Shown in pieces: positions 47,877 through 57,726 of a stretch of 64,000 nt of DNA; positions within the stretch are counted from its first letter, which is position 1; each line of letters starts with the position of its first letter. The position numbers and the translations under genes are program-made. Location of the stretch: NCBI GenBank assembly GCA_021613535.1, contig CP075493.1, positions 17,484,001 to 17,548,000 of the forward strand, read 5' to 3'. Source of the DNA: Adineta vaga (taxonomy: Eukaryota > Rotifera). Under the pieces are notes generated by a model. The model saw nothing but the letters and a program-made list of their open reading frames with translations. It did not search any database and was not told the DNA's origin.

Positions 47877-48280
47877 CTAGAATGACAAAACCAATTTTAC
47901 AATCAAATATTACACTTATTCAATAATATTAAGAATTTCAAAGAAAAACTTGAAAAAAAAATCGAATCAATACATTCGATATTTGTGCAAAAAAATTCTT
48001 GTGATCCGAGCAAAAGATATTGCACTGATTTCATCAATCGAAATCAATGTTGAATCTTCACATAAACTTTGTAAGTAAAACGATGGCACTATCAACAAGT
48101 AACGTTCGTCATTGCGACTCACTTGACCCTCCACTATGTAATAAAGAACTAGTTTTCTGTCTCAATGGCAATACGAACTAGCCTAGTACCTTTGTAGGAA
48201 GGAACAGTTCAAGTTTAAATTATAACTTTCGAAACCAAATGCGATTTGACTACCGTTGTGTATCCCCCAAATACGCCTCA
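47877..48280. other. Spacer upstream of the lectin exon
   Basis: The 5' exon of the lectin gene should lie here on the - strand, but no ATG with a phase-1 donor could be supported. Confidence 0.3.
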
Positions 48281-48652
48281 TGAAGACCTAGGGGTGCGAC
48301 AATAGTGCGCCATATAGGGACCCTTCCGCATACCTACAGTAGATGATACGAGGATTCTTGATTATCCGAAAAATGATCTACATAGGGACCCAAGGAAACC
48401 GCGAAATTGTGCGACTAGAAGACCCATGGATACCGCCGAAATGTGCCGCCTGAAAACCTATGGGTACCCTGTGATATGTTACATAACGACTTTTGGACAC
48501 GCACACAGTGGGTCACATGGAGACTCATGGGCGCCTGGAAAATGGGCAGCATAGGGAGAATGGATGGCTCGCAGATACGTGACTTGAAGACCCATGCATA
48601 CCTCCGAAATGCGCTTTACGATGAGCTATGGATACCACCAAAATGTGCGATA
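48281..48652 (+). repeat. Degenerate 34-bp tandem minisatellite, about 11 units
   Basis: Units restart every 32-35 bases, for example AGAAGACCCATGGATACCGC..., TGAAAACCTATGGGTACCCT..., GGAGACTCATGGGCGCCTGG... and GAAGACCCATGCATACCTCC.... The second half centres on CGAAATGTGCGAC. The core GAAGACCTATGGATACC aligns with TTGAGGATCTATGGATAC of the 39885 array. GC content is above the local average. The frame 48443-48712 is a by-product. Confidence 0.65.
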
Positions 48653-48760
48653 ATATGTGTTTCACCTCTGATCCCGTGCAAACAGACAAACAAACTATTT
48701 TATTTTATATAATCCTTCTTACAGTCAAGGGGATATTTTATCATAGTTATCTTAACTTCA

Positions 48761-50078
48761 CTACAACAAAATACTCTGAAGAAGAGAATGATTATTTCTA
48801 CCTTCACATGTGTATGATGTTGTATTGCATTTATTGATAAAACAATCTGAATTGATTAAACAAGTTTTAGTAAGTGGACATTTTGAACAATTTGAACCAC
48901 CACAATCAATATCAGTTTCATCTTGATTTTTAATTCTATCAGAACAACTTGGTACTATTACAAACAAAATCAAGTTTAAATTATGAAAAGTTTCTCGAAT
49001 TTTGGAAAATCAATTTCTACAGAGTATATTTTGGACTTACTGAAATTAAATTTCTGTATTCGATTATTTGCTTGATCAGTAACAAAAATATTTCCATAAC
49101 TATCGAAAGACAAACTCCAAGGATTATTTAGTTGATTCGATGCTGAACCTGATGAATTCGTGCATCCAATTACACAACGAAAACCATTTATTCCTTCACC
49201 AATAATACGATTATTTCCAGAATCAACAATAAATAAATAGTTACTACTGTCTAATGTAATTCCACTTGGACAATTGAGATCGATTGTCACATTGATTGAC
49301 CCATTTCCAGCTACAGTTGTGCCCGTTAATCTTTCTGATTTAAATAACTGAATTCGATTATTTCCACAATCAGCAACATATAAAGTACCATTTGTATCAT
49401 CAACAAATATTCCACGAGGATTTCGAAGTGTAGTTGATGTTGAACCAGCACTACCTGTTCCGGCAACAATTAATAATGGATTCCAACTAGTAATCAATGA
49501 ACTAGCCAGAACTTGATGATTTGCAGTAAATGAACAATAGAGAAGACTATTTTGACTAATAAATATATCTGAACATTGATAACATAAATTCATTCTTGAT
49601 ATTGATGAAATTGTTGAATTTGATGTTATTCGACTAATACCACCAATTGAATAATATGTATCAATATAAATATCATCTGATGTTTTGACAAAAATAGTTG
49701 ATGAATTCGATAAATTAACAGAAATATTTCTTATTGATATTAAATTTCCTTCAAATAAAAGAATGATTTGTTTCGAATCTAGTTTAGGAACATAGATTGT
49801 ATTATTTTTATCAATGAAAATATCAAATGGACGTAATCCAATTAAACTACTATTGGCAATAGTGATACCATTAGCGTTCCATGATGCATTTGATGCAAAT
49901 AGTGGTTGATTATAAGAAACACCTAAAATGCAGAAAATGAATGTTTAAAGTATCTTTGATCAGATTAGTTGTTCGTATGAAGATAGTAGAGATTTAAACA
50001 GATTTATAATAATTTACCTGATGTTTCTGCAATGATGAACAGAAATACAGCTAAATTGAACTTGTCAATAAAGAACAT
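48761..50078 (-). CDS. Secreted NHL-repeat protein with Cys-rich C-terminus
   Basis: Three exons on - (50078-50018, 49922-49041, 48954-48761) join in frame into 378 residues. A signal peptide (MFFIDKFNLAVFLFIIAETS) precedes an NHL-type beta-propeller with repeats such as LRNPRGIFVDDTNGTLYVAD, CGNNRIQLFKS, CPSGITLDSSNYLFIVDSGN and LNNPWSLSFDSYGNIFVTDQ. The last exon is a small Cys-rich module (RIKNQDETDIDCGGSNCSKC and CLINSDCFINKC) of a kind often found in bdelloid extracellular proteins. N-glycosylation sequons are frequent. It lacks a C-terminal TM segment, so it is probably secreted. The stop at 48761 lies only about 110 bp from the 34-bp minisatellite, so truncation of a longer C-terminus is possible. 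Confidence 0.85.
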
Positions 50079-50199
50079 TGTGAAGAAATGAAAAATTATT
50101 GAGTTGAAACACAGCTTACATATAAATATATATGTTTAATTTGTTTATTCAAACAAAATCATAGAGCAGTGATTCCTCGGACTCTCATTTATCGACACA

Positions 50200-50270
50200 T
50201 TAGATATGTCAGGAGAATATTAAATATGTCAGGAGAATATTAAATATGTCAGGACAGCATTAAATATATG
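50200..50270 (+). repeat. 20-bp tandem repeat, about 3.5 copies
   Basis: The unit TTAAATATGTCAGGAGAATA is repeated with one or two changes, just upstream of the NHL gene start (it lies on the 5' side of that - strand gene). Confidence 0.85.
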
Positions 50271-51388
50271 ATTTTGATCGGAAAATTTTTAAATAAATAA
50301 AAGTATGTTCTAGAAAGGAGACATCATATTCTTCGACGACATAGTCTTAAGCTAATAAATGGAAAGTCATTAGTACATATTTCAATTGTCATAAAGTATT
50401 CTTCAACAACGTTCTAATAAATATTTGAGGAAGAACGAAAGAAAATTTAAATTACCAAATTTGCTTTTCTTTTATTTTCAGGGATATATAAAGTTAGCCG
50501 ATAAAAATCAACAGAAGAAGAAATGAATCATTTTTCAAAATCAATTTTATATGAAATAGAATATTACTTTAAGCCGCATGGTTTTTAATTGTAGCGGTTA
50601 ACAAATGATTAACTCCGTCTTTTTGTGGACAGATGAAACGTTCACTAATTCTTTCAAATTCTTGACTATTCCTATCTTAAACTCACTATCAGCCTCTAGA
50701 AGAAAAACATGGGCTTGTAACATTTTTTTTAAAACAGTAAAAAAAGCTATGGACCTATTTTATAGAAATTTTTTCTCTTCAAGCTTGTATGCTCCTTTCC
50801 TCTGCGAGTACTGACTTACATCTCTGAGCTGATTGATCAATTTTTATGCACTATGATCTTTGAACTGTGACATACATATATAGAAACGCATTTTAATATT
50901 TTCCATACTACCCTTCCTTCATATAGTCGAAGGAATTAAAAATCCAAGAATTAAAAAAACTGATTTTGATAAATGAGTGACGTGTAGTTTGTTAATACAG
51001 TATGGACGTTTTCTTTTTCCTTTCCCTACAAGGGAGAGTCTATTTCGACGATGTAAAATAATATGTGCACATGCTTCTTTTTTGTGTACTCAAAAAGTGA
51101 GTACACTTATAGAATCGGTCAGTACGTCCGGCCTTCTATCCGTTTATTCGATAACTCAACAAAAACACAAGCAATTGAGCACTAGTTTTTTTCCACAGAA
51201 TTGTCTCATCAATATCTCGGTCGAGTTCGAAGATGAGAAGGATCGGTAAAGAAATCACCGAGTTATTCTAAGAATACTGAAAAGTCATAAGTCCACTCCT
51301 GAGGGAGAGTACAGGGATTTTTGCAAAAAAACAATTTCACATAAAATTGTTTACAAAATATATAATAATAGCTGTCAGTTTGATGGAC

Positions 51389-51455
51389 GTACCATAGATC
51401 CTCAAGTCGTATACTATGGGGGTACCCTTGAGTCCTCAAGTCCTGTACTATGGAA
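51389..51455 (-). repeat. Two 34-bp minisatellite units in inverted orientation
   Basis: GTACCATAGATCCTCAAGTC and GTACCCTTGAGTCCTCAAGT begin two adjacent units of 33-34 bases, each ending TACTATGG. The reverse complement contains ACTTGAGGATCTATGGTAC, the core of the 39885 array. Confidence 0.6.
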
Positions 51456-51770
51456 GTCGATTTAATAAACTTCTATATCAATGTACTTCTATGTATATGG
51501 TCGAAAACACACAAGAAGTAAAGGCGATAATCTCTAACTTGATTTAGAATGTTATGTTTACTTCGAAGAATGGAACTGACGACCGATGGATTTTTTTCAG
51601 ACCGTCTGGAAATTCGTCCTTGAGCACGGTACAAAACTGCTTCTTAGAGTCTATGAATATCGTCTTTTTGTCTCATAGGTCGTTGCGAGGAGTTACTTCC
51701 AGCGATTCTATTTTTCCCTATGGGTGAAAACTTATTCATTGTTTAACTAGTAGGGTTCAGTTGAACATAG

Positions 51771-51846
51771 AGGCGGCGCCAGGATTTTCATTTAGAGGGA
51801 GGGAGGGGTTCGCCCCCGCCAGTCCCCCCTTGGCGCCGCCACTAGG
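51771..51846. mobile_element. 76-bp hAT-like mini element
   Basis: AGGCGGCGCCAGGATTTT at the left and TTGGCGCCGCCACTAGG at the right form inverted ends of the CAGTGGCGGCGCCA type seen in hAT elements. Flanks TGAACATAG (51762-51770) and TGAGCATAG (51847-51855) differ at one base. The inside is extremely G/C-rich compared with the neighbourhood. Confidence 0.7.
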
Positions 51847-51923
51847 TGAGCATAGTGAAGGTATCGATAACATGTTATTGACAAGAAATGTGAAACTTCT
51901 AACTTTTCCTGATACATGGCAAA

Positions 51924-51972
51924 CGTGGGTGTGATTGTAAGATAGATGAAGTAGCCACACCCACACCCTCAA
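51924..51972. repeat. Telomere-like palindromic hairpin
   Basis: CGTGGGTGTGATTG is followed after a short loop by CCACACCCACACCCTCAAAA. Confidence 0.65.
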
Positions 51973-51975
51973 AAA

Positions 51976-52425
51976 ATTAATAATTAGTGTTCAATTATTA
52001 ATTAGTTAGTAAACGGTTAATAATTAATCGAAACTGACCTCAAATTCAAACTCCATCTTCGCTTACCCTTCAATGAAGTTTTATTGAAAACATCAATAAT
52101 TAACTGTTGGCTGATTATTGGTTAATAAATAGCTAATAATTAATAAAAAGTAGCATCAGATTCAGATTCCTCGCTCCCAATTACCCTTTGGTCCAGTTTT
52201 ATGGAGAACATTAATGATTAACTATCAGTTAGTTATTAATTAATACATGGTTAATAATCAATTAAAACGAACCTCAGATTCAAACTCTCCACCCTCGATT
52301 AACATTTAGTCAAGTTTGATGGGAAATATTAATAATTGGTTATTAATTAATCAATAATCTATTAAAACTAACATCAGCTTCAGACTCTCCACCCTTGATT
52401 GCCCTTTGGTCAAGTGTTATGTAAA
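51976..52425 (+). repeat. Satellite-like tandem repeat, unit about 115 bp, four copies
   Basis: The phrase ACCTCAGATTCAAACTC (with changes) occurs near 52038, 52155, 52271 and 52372. Each is followed by a C/T-rich phrase and 'CCCTTTGGTCAAGTTTTATG', then by a block rich in TTAATAATTAA. Copies are 10-25% diverged by eye. Confidence 0.7.
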
Positions 52426-53634
52426 AAGTCTCGTTTATTTTTAGCTTTTTATATGACCCATCAGTGAAGTGCGGACAGATAAGCAGGCAAACAATTTATG
52501 TTTGCAAGACTCTTCTCTACAAGAAACAGGATAGACTAAAGAACGAACGGAAGAAAACAGAAGAATAATACGGAAGAGCAAAGGAATTACGTGAGGCAAT
52601 CAAATAATATGATTCGAACAAAAATGTTGACTCATAGTGGGGAAAACCCCAGTAGAAGGAAGAAAGAGGAAAAACTCAATACATAGGACGGTATCGTATA
52701 TATAAGCTAGGGATTCTATCAAGATGTTATCACTTGACGGTTGGTACAGAACACATCACAATATTTTTCGACGCATTTATCATTTTTTTTTCTCTTCTAG
52801 TATAAAGAAGAGTCATAAACAGGTTAACCAATAAACTATCAATTTTACGATGTTTCGTTTCACAGTAAATAAAAAAACCATTAACAATCACTAAGTTCCA
52901 TGTAATTTCGAACACCTTGAGAAAACGACAATGAGATGTAGCAAAATAATAAGAACTTCACTTCTATTTTCTCACTCTAACACAGACTGATTTATATGAA
53001 ATTAAATAATCTATCCTTTCCTTTATCTGTTTTCAATAGTACACTTCTACTCTTTAATATGATCCTGAACAATTGCTTTTGATGTTTTCATTCATGAGAA
53101 CATTGGACGCGCTATCATGCGTTCTTGAATTCCCCATTACTACTTCATTTATTGTTTACTCATTAGTTTTGCGTGTTTCTTTATCTTTTCCCATTTATTG
53201 TTTTCATTATTTACCTTATCTTTTTTTCTTTATTTTGGTCTTTTTTGTCGTCTCTACAACACTAGAGTCTTCTTCTTTTAGGTACCGAATATATATGGTC
53301 GATTAATAGACAGATTATTTCTGTTCCTTCTTTAATCAGACTAACTTAGTTTCTAGATTGATTTCTTCATTTTTTTCTCTTTCTCTCGTTCATTCTTTCT
53401 TTAGTATATTATTGTTGTCTACGCTTTTCTTTTTTTCAGCTAAAGATACAAGGCTTATTCATTTCGTGTTCTTGCTCATGCCGATTTTTCTTTGAGTTAG
53501 CCGGGTGATATCGCAACTAAAGACAGTAGTTGATAGGAAAGAATAACAAATATCATTACAATACTGTGCCGTCATCATATTTTCTAGTCTGTTCTTCTCT
53601 TTCATTCCTCTATGTGTCGTCGTAACTTGATAGC

Positions 53635-53922
53635 TTGTATGGTATATACATTGGTATTTTTTCTATCACTAAGACGAGGGTTCTCCTAAGTGTACTGTGC
53701 ATCATTGGAGGAACGGTATTTCTTTTATATGCCATTGTCATTATATTTGGCCACACGACAGAATGTGTTTTTTTTCTTTCTTTTTCGTCTGCCGTTGAGA
53801 CGAAGGTTCTAGGACGCATTGTAACGGTAACGATAAGTATGGCTATCATACTTATAGGTATTTCAATGTTACTTGAACTTTATGAATGCCACAAGTATTA
53901 CTATAAAGGTCTCAATATATAA
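53635..53922 (+). CDS. Possible small membrane protein, two or three TM segments
   Basis: The frame contains hydrophobic segments VLLSVLCIIGGTVFLLYAIV and LGRIVTVTISMAIILIGISM, separated by a polar loop, and ends YECHKYYYKGLNI. There is no ATG at its beginning; an exon from ATG near 53612 would need a 32-bp intron. Composition fits a membrane protein, but no family is recognised and expression is unproven. Confidence 0.3.
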   Translation: MYGIYIGIFSITKTRVLLSVLCIIGGTVFLLYAIVIIFGHTTECVFFLSFSSAVETKVLGRIVTVTISMAIILIGISMLLELYECHKYYYKGLNI

Positions 53923-54385
53923 ACTTTATCGTAGGGATATTGAAAAAAAAGTAGGATATGTTGATGAGTCGTGTGTGCGTGACCTTTGTTGCTAACATGC
54001 TTTGAGTATTCATGAGTCATGAGTTTCCTTTTTTTCAAAATGATTTAGCACATTTAGTACTATCGTTCTGGATCACCGTGATGTTGCTATATTGTGAGTG
54101 CCTGTTGCAGAAAAAGAATTGAATGTTATACTATATGCACTATGATAATCTGCTCACCCTTACCCTCACAAGAGATAAACATCCGAGATGAATGAATCAT
54201 ACTATGAGAGAAGCAGAATAAACATTTTTGATCTGATTTTCATGTATATAATGAATACTGCGATAGAAACTGTTTACATGTTTATATAAGTGTTACATTG
54301 ATATTTCTGAATATAAATCTCTGAAGGATTATTTTTATTTCTGTTCGAACAGGTCTTCAAGTGAAATTCAAAATAACGACATATA
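53923..54385. other. Intergenic stretch
   Basis: Nothing gene-like was seen; a telomere-like half-site (CTCACCCTTACCCTCAC) is at about 54152-54169. Confidence 0.4.
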
Positions 54386-55354
54386 ATGGGAAATGTCTTC
54401 AGGAACAACTTACATGGTAATCAACCTCAACAGCTTCCAAGCCCTGTAAAGAGTTACTCGCCAAAATCGATTGCGAAACACGAAGAAATTGAAGGAGAAT
54501 TAAACAATAACTTACTTGATACTTCCAAACTTATATTTTGGCGAATAACACCCGTAGTAGGAAAGGCCGCCGCGCTCGCAAGTTACCCGACGGCATTTTT
54601 TCAATACGTTGCTTGTTTCACGTCGTTAATTGATCTGTTCAGTGAAAAAGATTCAATCAGTTCAATAACGAAATTGATTAAGGAAAATATTAACGAAGTG
54701 GTTGCAGAAACTCAATTCGCGGATATCAAGGCTAAAATTCGCACAATTGAATCGCGATTAAAAGAGATATTTGATGACGATTTAACTGAACCGATGAAGT
54801 ATTCGCAGGCAGCCATCGCAGTTGATAAATGTGAAGAAATTTTATGTCTCTTTGATGATCGTAAGAGCATCCTTTGGAAAATGGTAGTGATCTCATCATC
54901 AATTCTAATACCATTTTCAGCGATTTGTGCACAAGTGATTAAATTCAATCATGAGAAGAAGTGCGCATCTGTGCCTACTTTAAACAAAATGAAAGGTCAA
55001 TTAATCTCAGTGCTTGAAGACTACAAGGAACAATGCGTTCACGATCGTTTACATTTGATCACTGTTACCACAGCAGAAACTTGCAGGGATAGTGATGAAA
55101 TATATGGGTCAACCTATAGACTCGACAACCGCATATTTTTAAATCCTACAGACATGGAACCGAGATTAGAGTGGTGTAGTTATTATTGCGTGGACGCCTG
55201 GGATCATTGGGAAAAGCGCAAAACGACATACAAATCTATCGTTAAGTATCGGCAATCATTAGTTGCTGATTATCAAGCTGACTTCGATAAAGCAATGAAC
55301 ACGGTTAAGGAGCAATTAGTGGCACTTCATGCAACGAATGAATACACGAAATAG
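54386..55354 (+). CDS. Intron-less orphan protein, helical, with two hydrophobic segments
   Basis: An unbroken frame of 322 codons starts MGNVFRNNLHGNQPQQLPSP and ends VALHATNEYTK. Two hydrophobic stretches are visible (VGKAAALASYPTAFFQYVAC at about residues 58-77, and WKMVVISSSILIPFSAICAQ near 168-187), separated by charged amphipathic helices such as IKAKIRTIESRLKEIF. The C-terminal third has several Cys residues (CRDSDEIYGSTYRLDN, WCSYYCVDAWDHW). The gene is intron-free and its GC content is slightly higher than its neighbours, which are almost all spliced; this would fit a recent transfer or retrocopy. The helix-hydrophobic-helix plan occurs in pore-forming proteins, but nothing diagnostic is present and I do not assign a function. 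Confidence 0.65.
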   Translation: MGNVFRNNLHGNQPQQLPSPVKSYSPKSIAKHEEIEGELNNNLLDTSKLIFWRITPVVGKAAALASYPTAFFQYVACFTSLIDLFSEKDSISSITKLIKENINEVVAETQFADIKAKIRTIESRLKEIFDDDLTEPMKYSQAAIAVDKCEEILCLFDDRKSILWKMVVISSSILIPFSAICAQVIKFNHEKKCASVPTLNKMKGQLISVLEDYKEQCVHDRLHLITVTTAETCRDSDEIYGSTYRLDNRIFLNPTDMEPRLEWCSYYCVDAWDHWEKRKTTYKSIVKYRQSLVADYQADFDKAMNTVKEQLVALHATNEYTK

Positions 55355-55478
55355 GGTGTGTGGTGGGGTACCAGTCTCACTGGGCCATCAATCATTTGAT
55401 CCTTACTTTACTACATGAATAATATCTCTCTCATTCTTATTATATTATAATAAACTCATCTTAGCCTATTATAGAGCT

Positions 55479-55555
55479 AGGGTGTGGGTGGATGGGTGGG
55501 TGTAAGTGTGGGGTATTATTCTCATCCATTGCTCACACCCACCCACACCCTCAAC
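55479..55555. repeat. Telomere-like palindrome with a G-quadruplex motif
   Basis: At 55480-55500 four GGG runs are separated by loops of 3, 5 and 1 bases. The C-arm is CACACCCACCCACACCCTCAA. Confidence 0.75.
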
Positions 55556-56722
55556 CTGTTTTTGAGCACATGTCTAACATGTTTGTCCATGCAAGCTAAT
55601 GAAAGCTTGTATGTAAGAGCAGTTTTGGAAAGGACTTGAAATCATGTTTGAATAAACAATTACATGAATTCCTGCAATTCCGTATTTGCTTCATTTAAAC
55701 TTTGAAACGATTTGTAGATATTCATCTAGTATAGCTTTTAATCCTGTATAAGATGAATTAGTAGGATGATCGAAACCTCGAATCATCTATAATTCTAGGG
55801 TCTTTTTATAAAGTTGGTTTTCAAGTTGTTATTTTGTTTTTGAGAAACTACGCTTCGAATAAGCAATAGACTGTCAATCTCCAATGCGGTAAAGCAGGTG
55901 AGCAAATGAAGTATGTTCCAGGTTAAATGTTGCTCTGTACAGATGATTAATTATGATTCATTTCTCACCTTTTTCGAATAGACTGCAATCAAAAGAAAAA
56001 ATTCTGGTAAAAACATCCGACAGTAAGTCTTGCATGATTATTTGAAATCGTACGACAATTCTTACTATAATATTTTCGTCAAGTCGAAATACTAAACAAA
56101 GTTTTCTGTATTCATATAGTAAGATCAGACAAAACTACAAGATCTGTTGCGAATCCTACAATAAGACTTAATGTATGATTCCTGAGACGAGGATTTTTTG
56201 TACGATTTGATGCGAATCATGCAAGATCATATGTGATCAAATAAGAATCAGAGACTGATCTTGACTCATGATTTCCTGTCCCAGGAAATATGACAGAATA
56301 AAATATTGTTCAAACGTTATAATGGAGAGAAAAAATTCTTGCATAAACAAGTGGCAAATTGGTATTTCTCAAAAGCAAAACATACTTTATCATCTGATCG
56401 ATCAATTAGAGTTCAAAAGAAATAGTTTTTCTATATATTTGTCTTCTAAAAAAAAATATATGCAAACTATTTGCATAATAAAAGATGATCGTTCAATATT
56501 CCTATCCTGCCCTTTGATGTAATCGACTAAGATTCAAATCTTGCAGTCAAAAATATATACACAACAGTTTATTTGTTTTTGAAAAAGGAAAAGAACACCT
56601 CGAGTTAATTAAATGATCTCTCTTATATGTATATCATACACTACATTAGACAAACTAGAACATGTAAACTGGAGAAGTGAGTAACCAGCTATATCTCTGT
56701 AAATCGTTTGATGATATCTGAT

Positions 56723-56826
56723 TTACGTGATTTTTAAATCAGTTTAAATCAGTTTTAAATCAAAAAAATCGCCTAAACTCATTTTAAATCAGAAAAATCA
56801 CCTAAACTCATTTTAAATCAATAAAT
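56723..56826 (+). repeat. Short direct repeats rich in TTTAAATCAG
   Basis: CCTAAACTCATTTTAAATCA occurs twice, 29 bases apart, preceded by three more TTAAATCA words. No inverted ends were found. Confidence 0.6.
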
Positions 56827-57376
56827 CACAAATTGTTTTTTCCCCCTTGATGAAAAAACTAGGTTAAATAAATGAATAAAGAAATACAAAAAATACGAGA
56901 CAATAATAATGAAATATATTAACCGAAGAGATGATGTTGAATAATTAAATTTAATAGATAAATGTAAATATGAATATCGGATGCACCAAAAGCTTTACCA
57001 CATTTCTTTTCTCGCCCATATCTCGACCTTAGGTAAAAGATGCGCTTTTAAAAGCTCTAAAAGAATGATAATAACAAATTTCGAATGATTTATATTAATG
57101 ATCTTGTTAGTGTACCAAATGAAAGACCTGTAATGATAGTATTTCGTCTCACTGCCATAAATTTGAGAACAAATATTTCAAGATTTTCTTTTTGTTTTCA
57201 ATTATCTCAGCTTAGGAAAATGATAGGATCAGCTTAAATGTTTTTTCAAAATATGTACTGATAAATACCTGATAGCTACTCGCGAAAGTATTGTTAGATA
57301 AAGACAAGTGAAGATATGAAAAGTTACTCTCGAATTTTTGTAGTATTTTATATTTCTGTTGAATCTCGGTGAGAGA

Positions 57377-57440
57377 GAGGTGTGGGTGTGAGTGAGCGTG
57401 AGAGACCGGCTATAACCTCACCCACACCCACACCCTCAAA
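57377..57440. repeat. Telomere-like palindromic hairpin
   Basis: GAGAGGTGTGGGTGTGAGTG is mirrored by CTCACCCACACCCACACCCT ending in CAAAAT. Loop about 20 bases. Confidence 0.7.
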
Positions 57441-57726
57441 ATATTTATTCATTTTTGCTTTAAGTATTTCATCACCAAAAGCTTCTTGTTTATTGTCATT
57501 GCTTATGTGTAAAATATCCACCGTCACTATTATGATATTGTAAAAAATGATTGATCAATCAAATCTAAACAACAAAACAAATAAGAATACATAAGAGTAA
57601 TATTTTTTTTCATTTAATGAGATTATTTTGAAAGAATGAAATACAATAAAATATGAAGAACATCGATTAACAAAAGCAGAATAAATAAACAATATTTATA
57701 GTAGCAAAAATATATCTTTGATCTAT

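Larger units (their letters stand above)
50079..53634. other. Gene-free, repeat-rich stretch
   Basis: It contains a 20-bp tandem (50200-50270), two inverted 34-bp minisatellite units (51389-51455), a 76-bp hAT-like element (51771-51846), a telomere-like palindrome (51924-51972) and a roughly 115-bp satellite (51976-52425). Short open frames such as 50605-50814, 50977-51249 and 53073-53306 have no family likeness. Confidence 0.5.
55355..57726. other. Non-coding stretch with two palindromes
   Basis: No gene was seen. It contains telomere-like palindromes (55479-55555 and 57377-57440) and an AAATCAG-rich direct repeat (56723-56826). Confidence 0.45.

Noticed and set aside
48443-48712. 89-codon frame MPPENLWVPCDM
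   Set aside because: It runs through the 34-bp minisatellite; the repeated residues mirror the DNA period only by chance.
53073-53306. 77-codon hydrophobic frame
   Set aside because: It is low-complexity T-rich sequence; any T-rich stretch translates to Phe/Leu/Ser-rich pseudo-TM segments.
54386-55354. Assignment of the orphan to a pore-forming toxin family
   Set aside because: Only a general helix/hydrophobic pattern supports it; no diagnostic motif or domain order can be seen.
27370-55555. The TGTGGG-like tracts as an actual telomere or chromosome end
   Set aside because: Every tract is under 90 bp, palindromic and flanked by unrelated genes on both sides.
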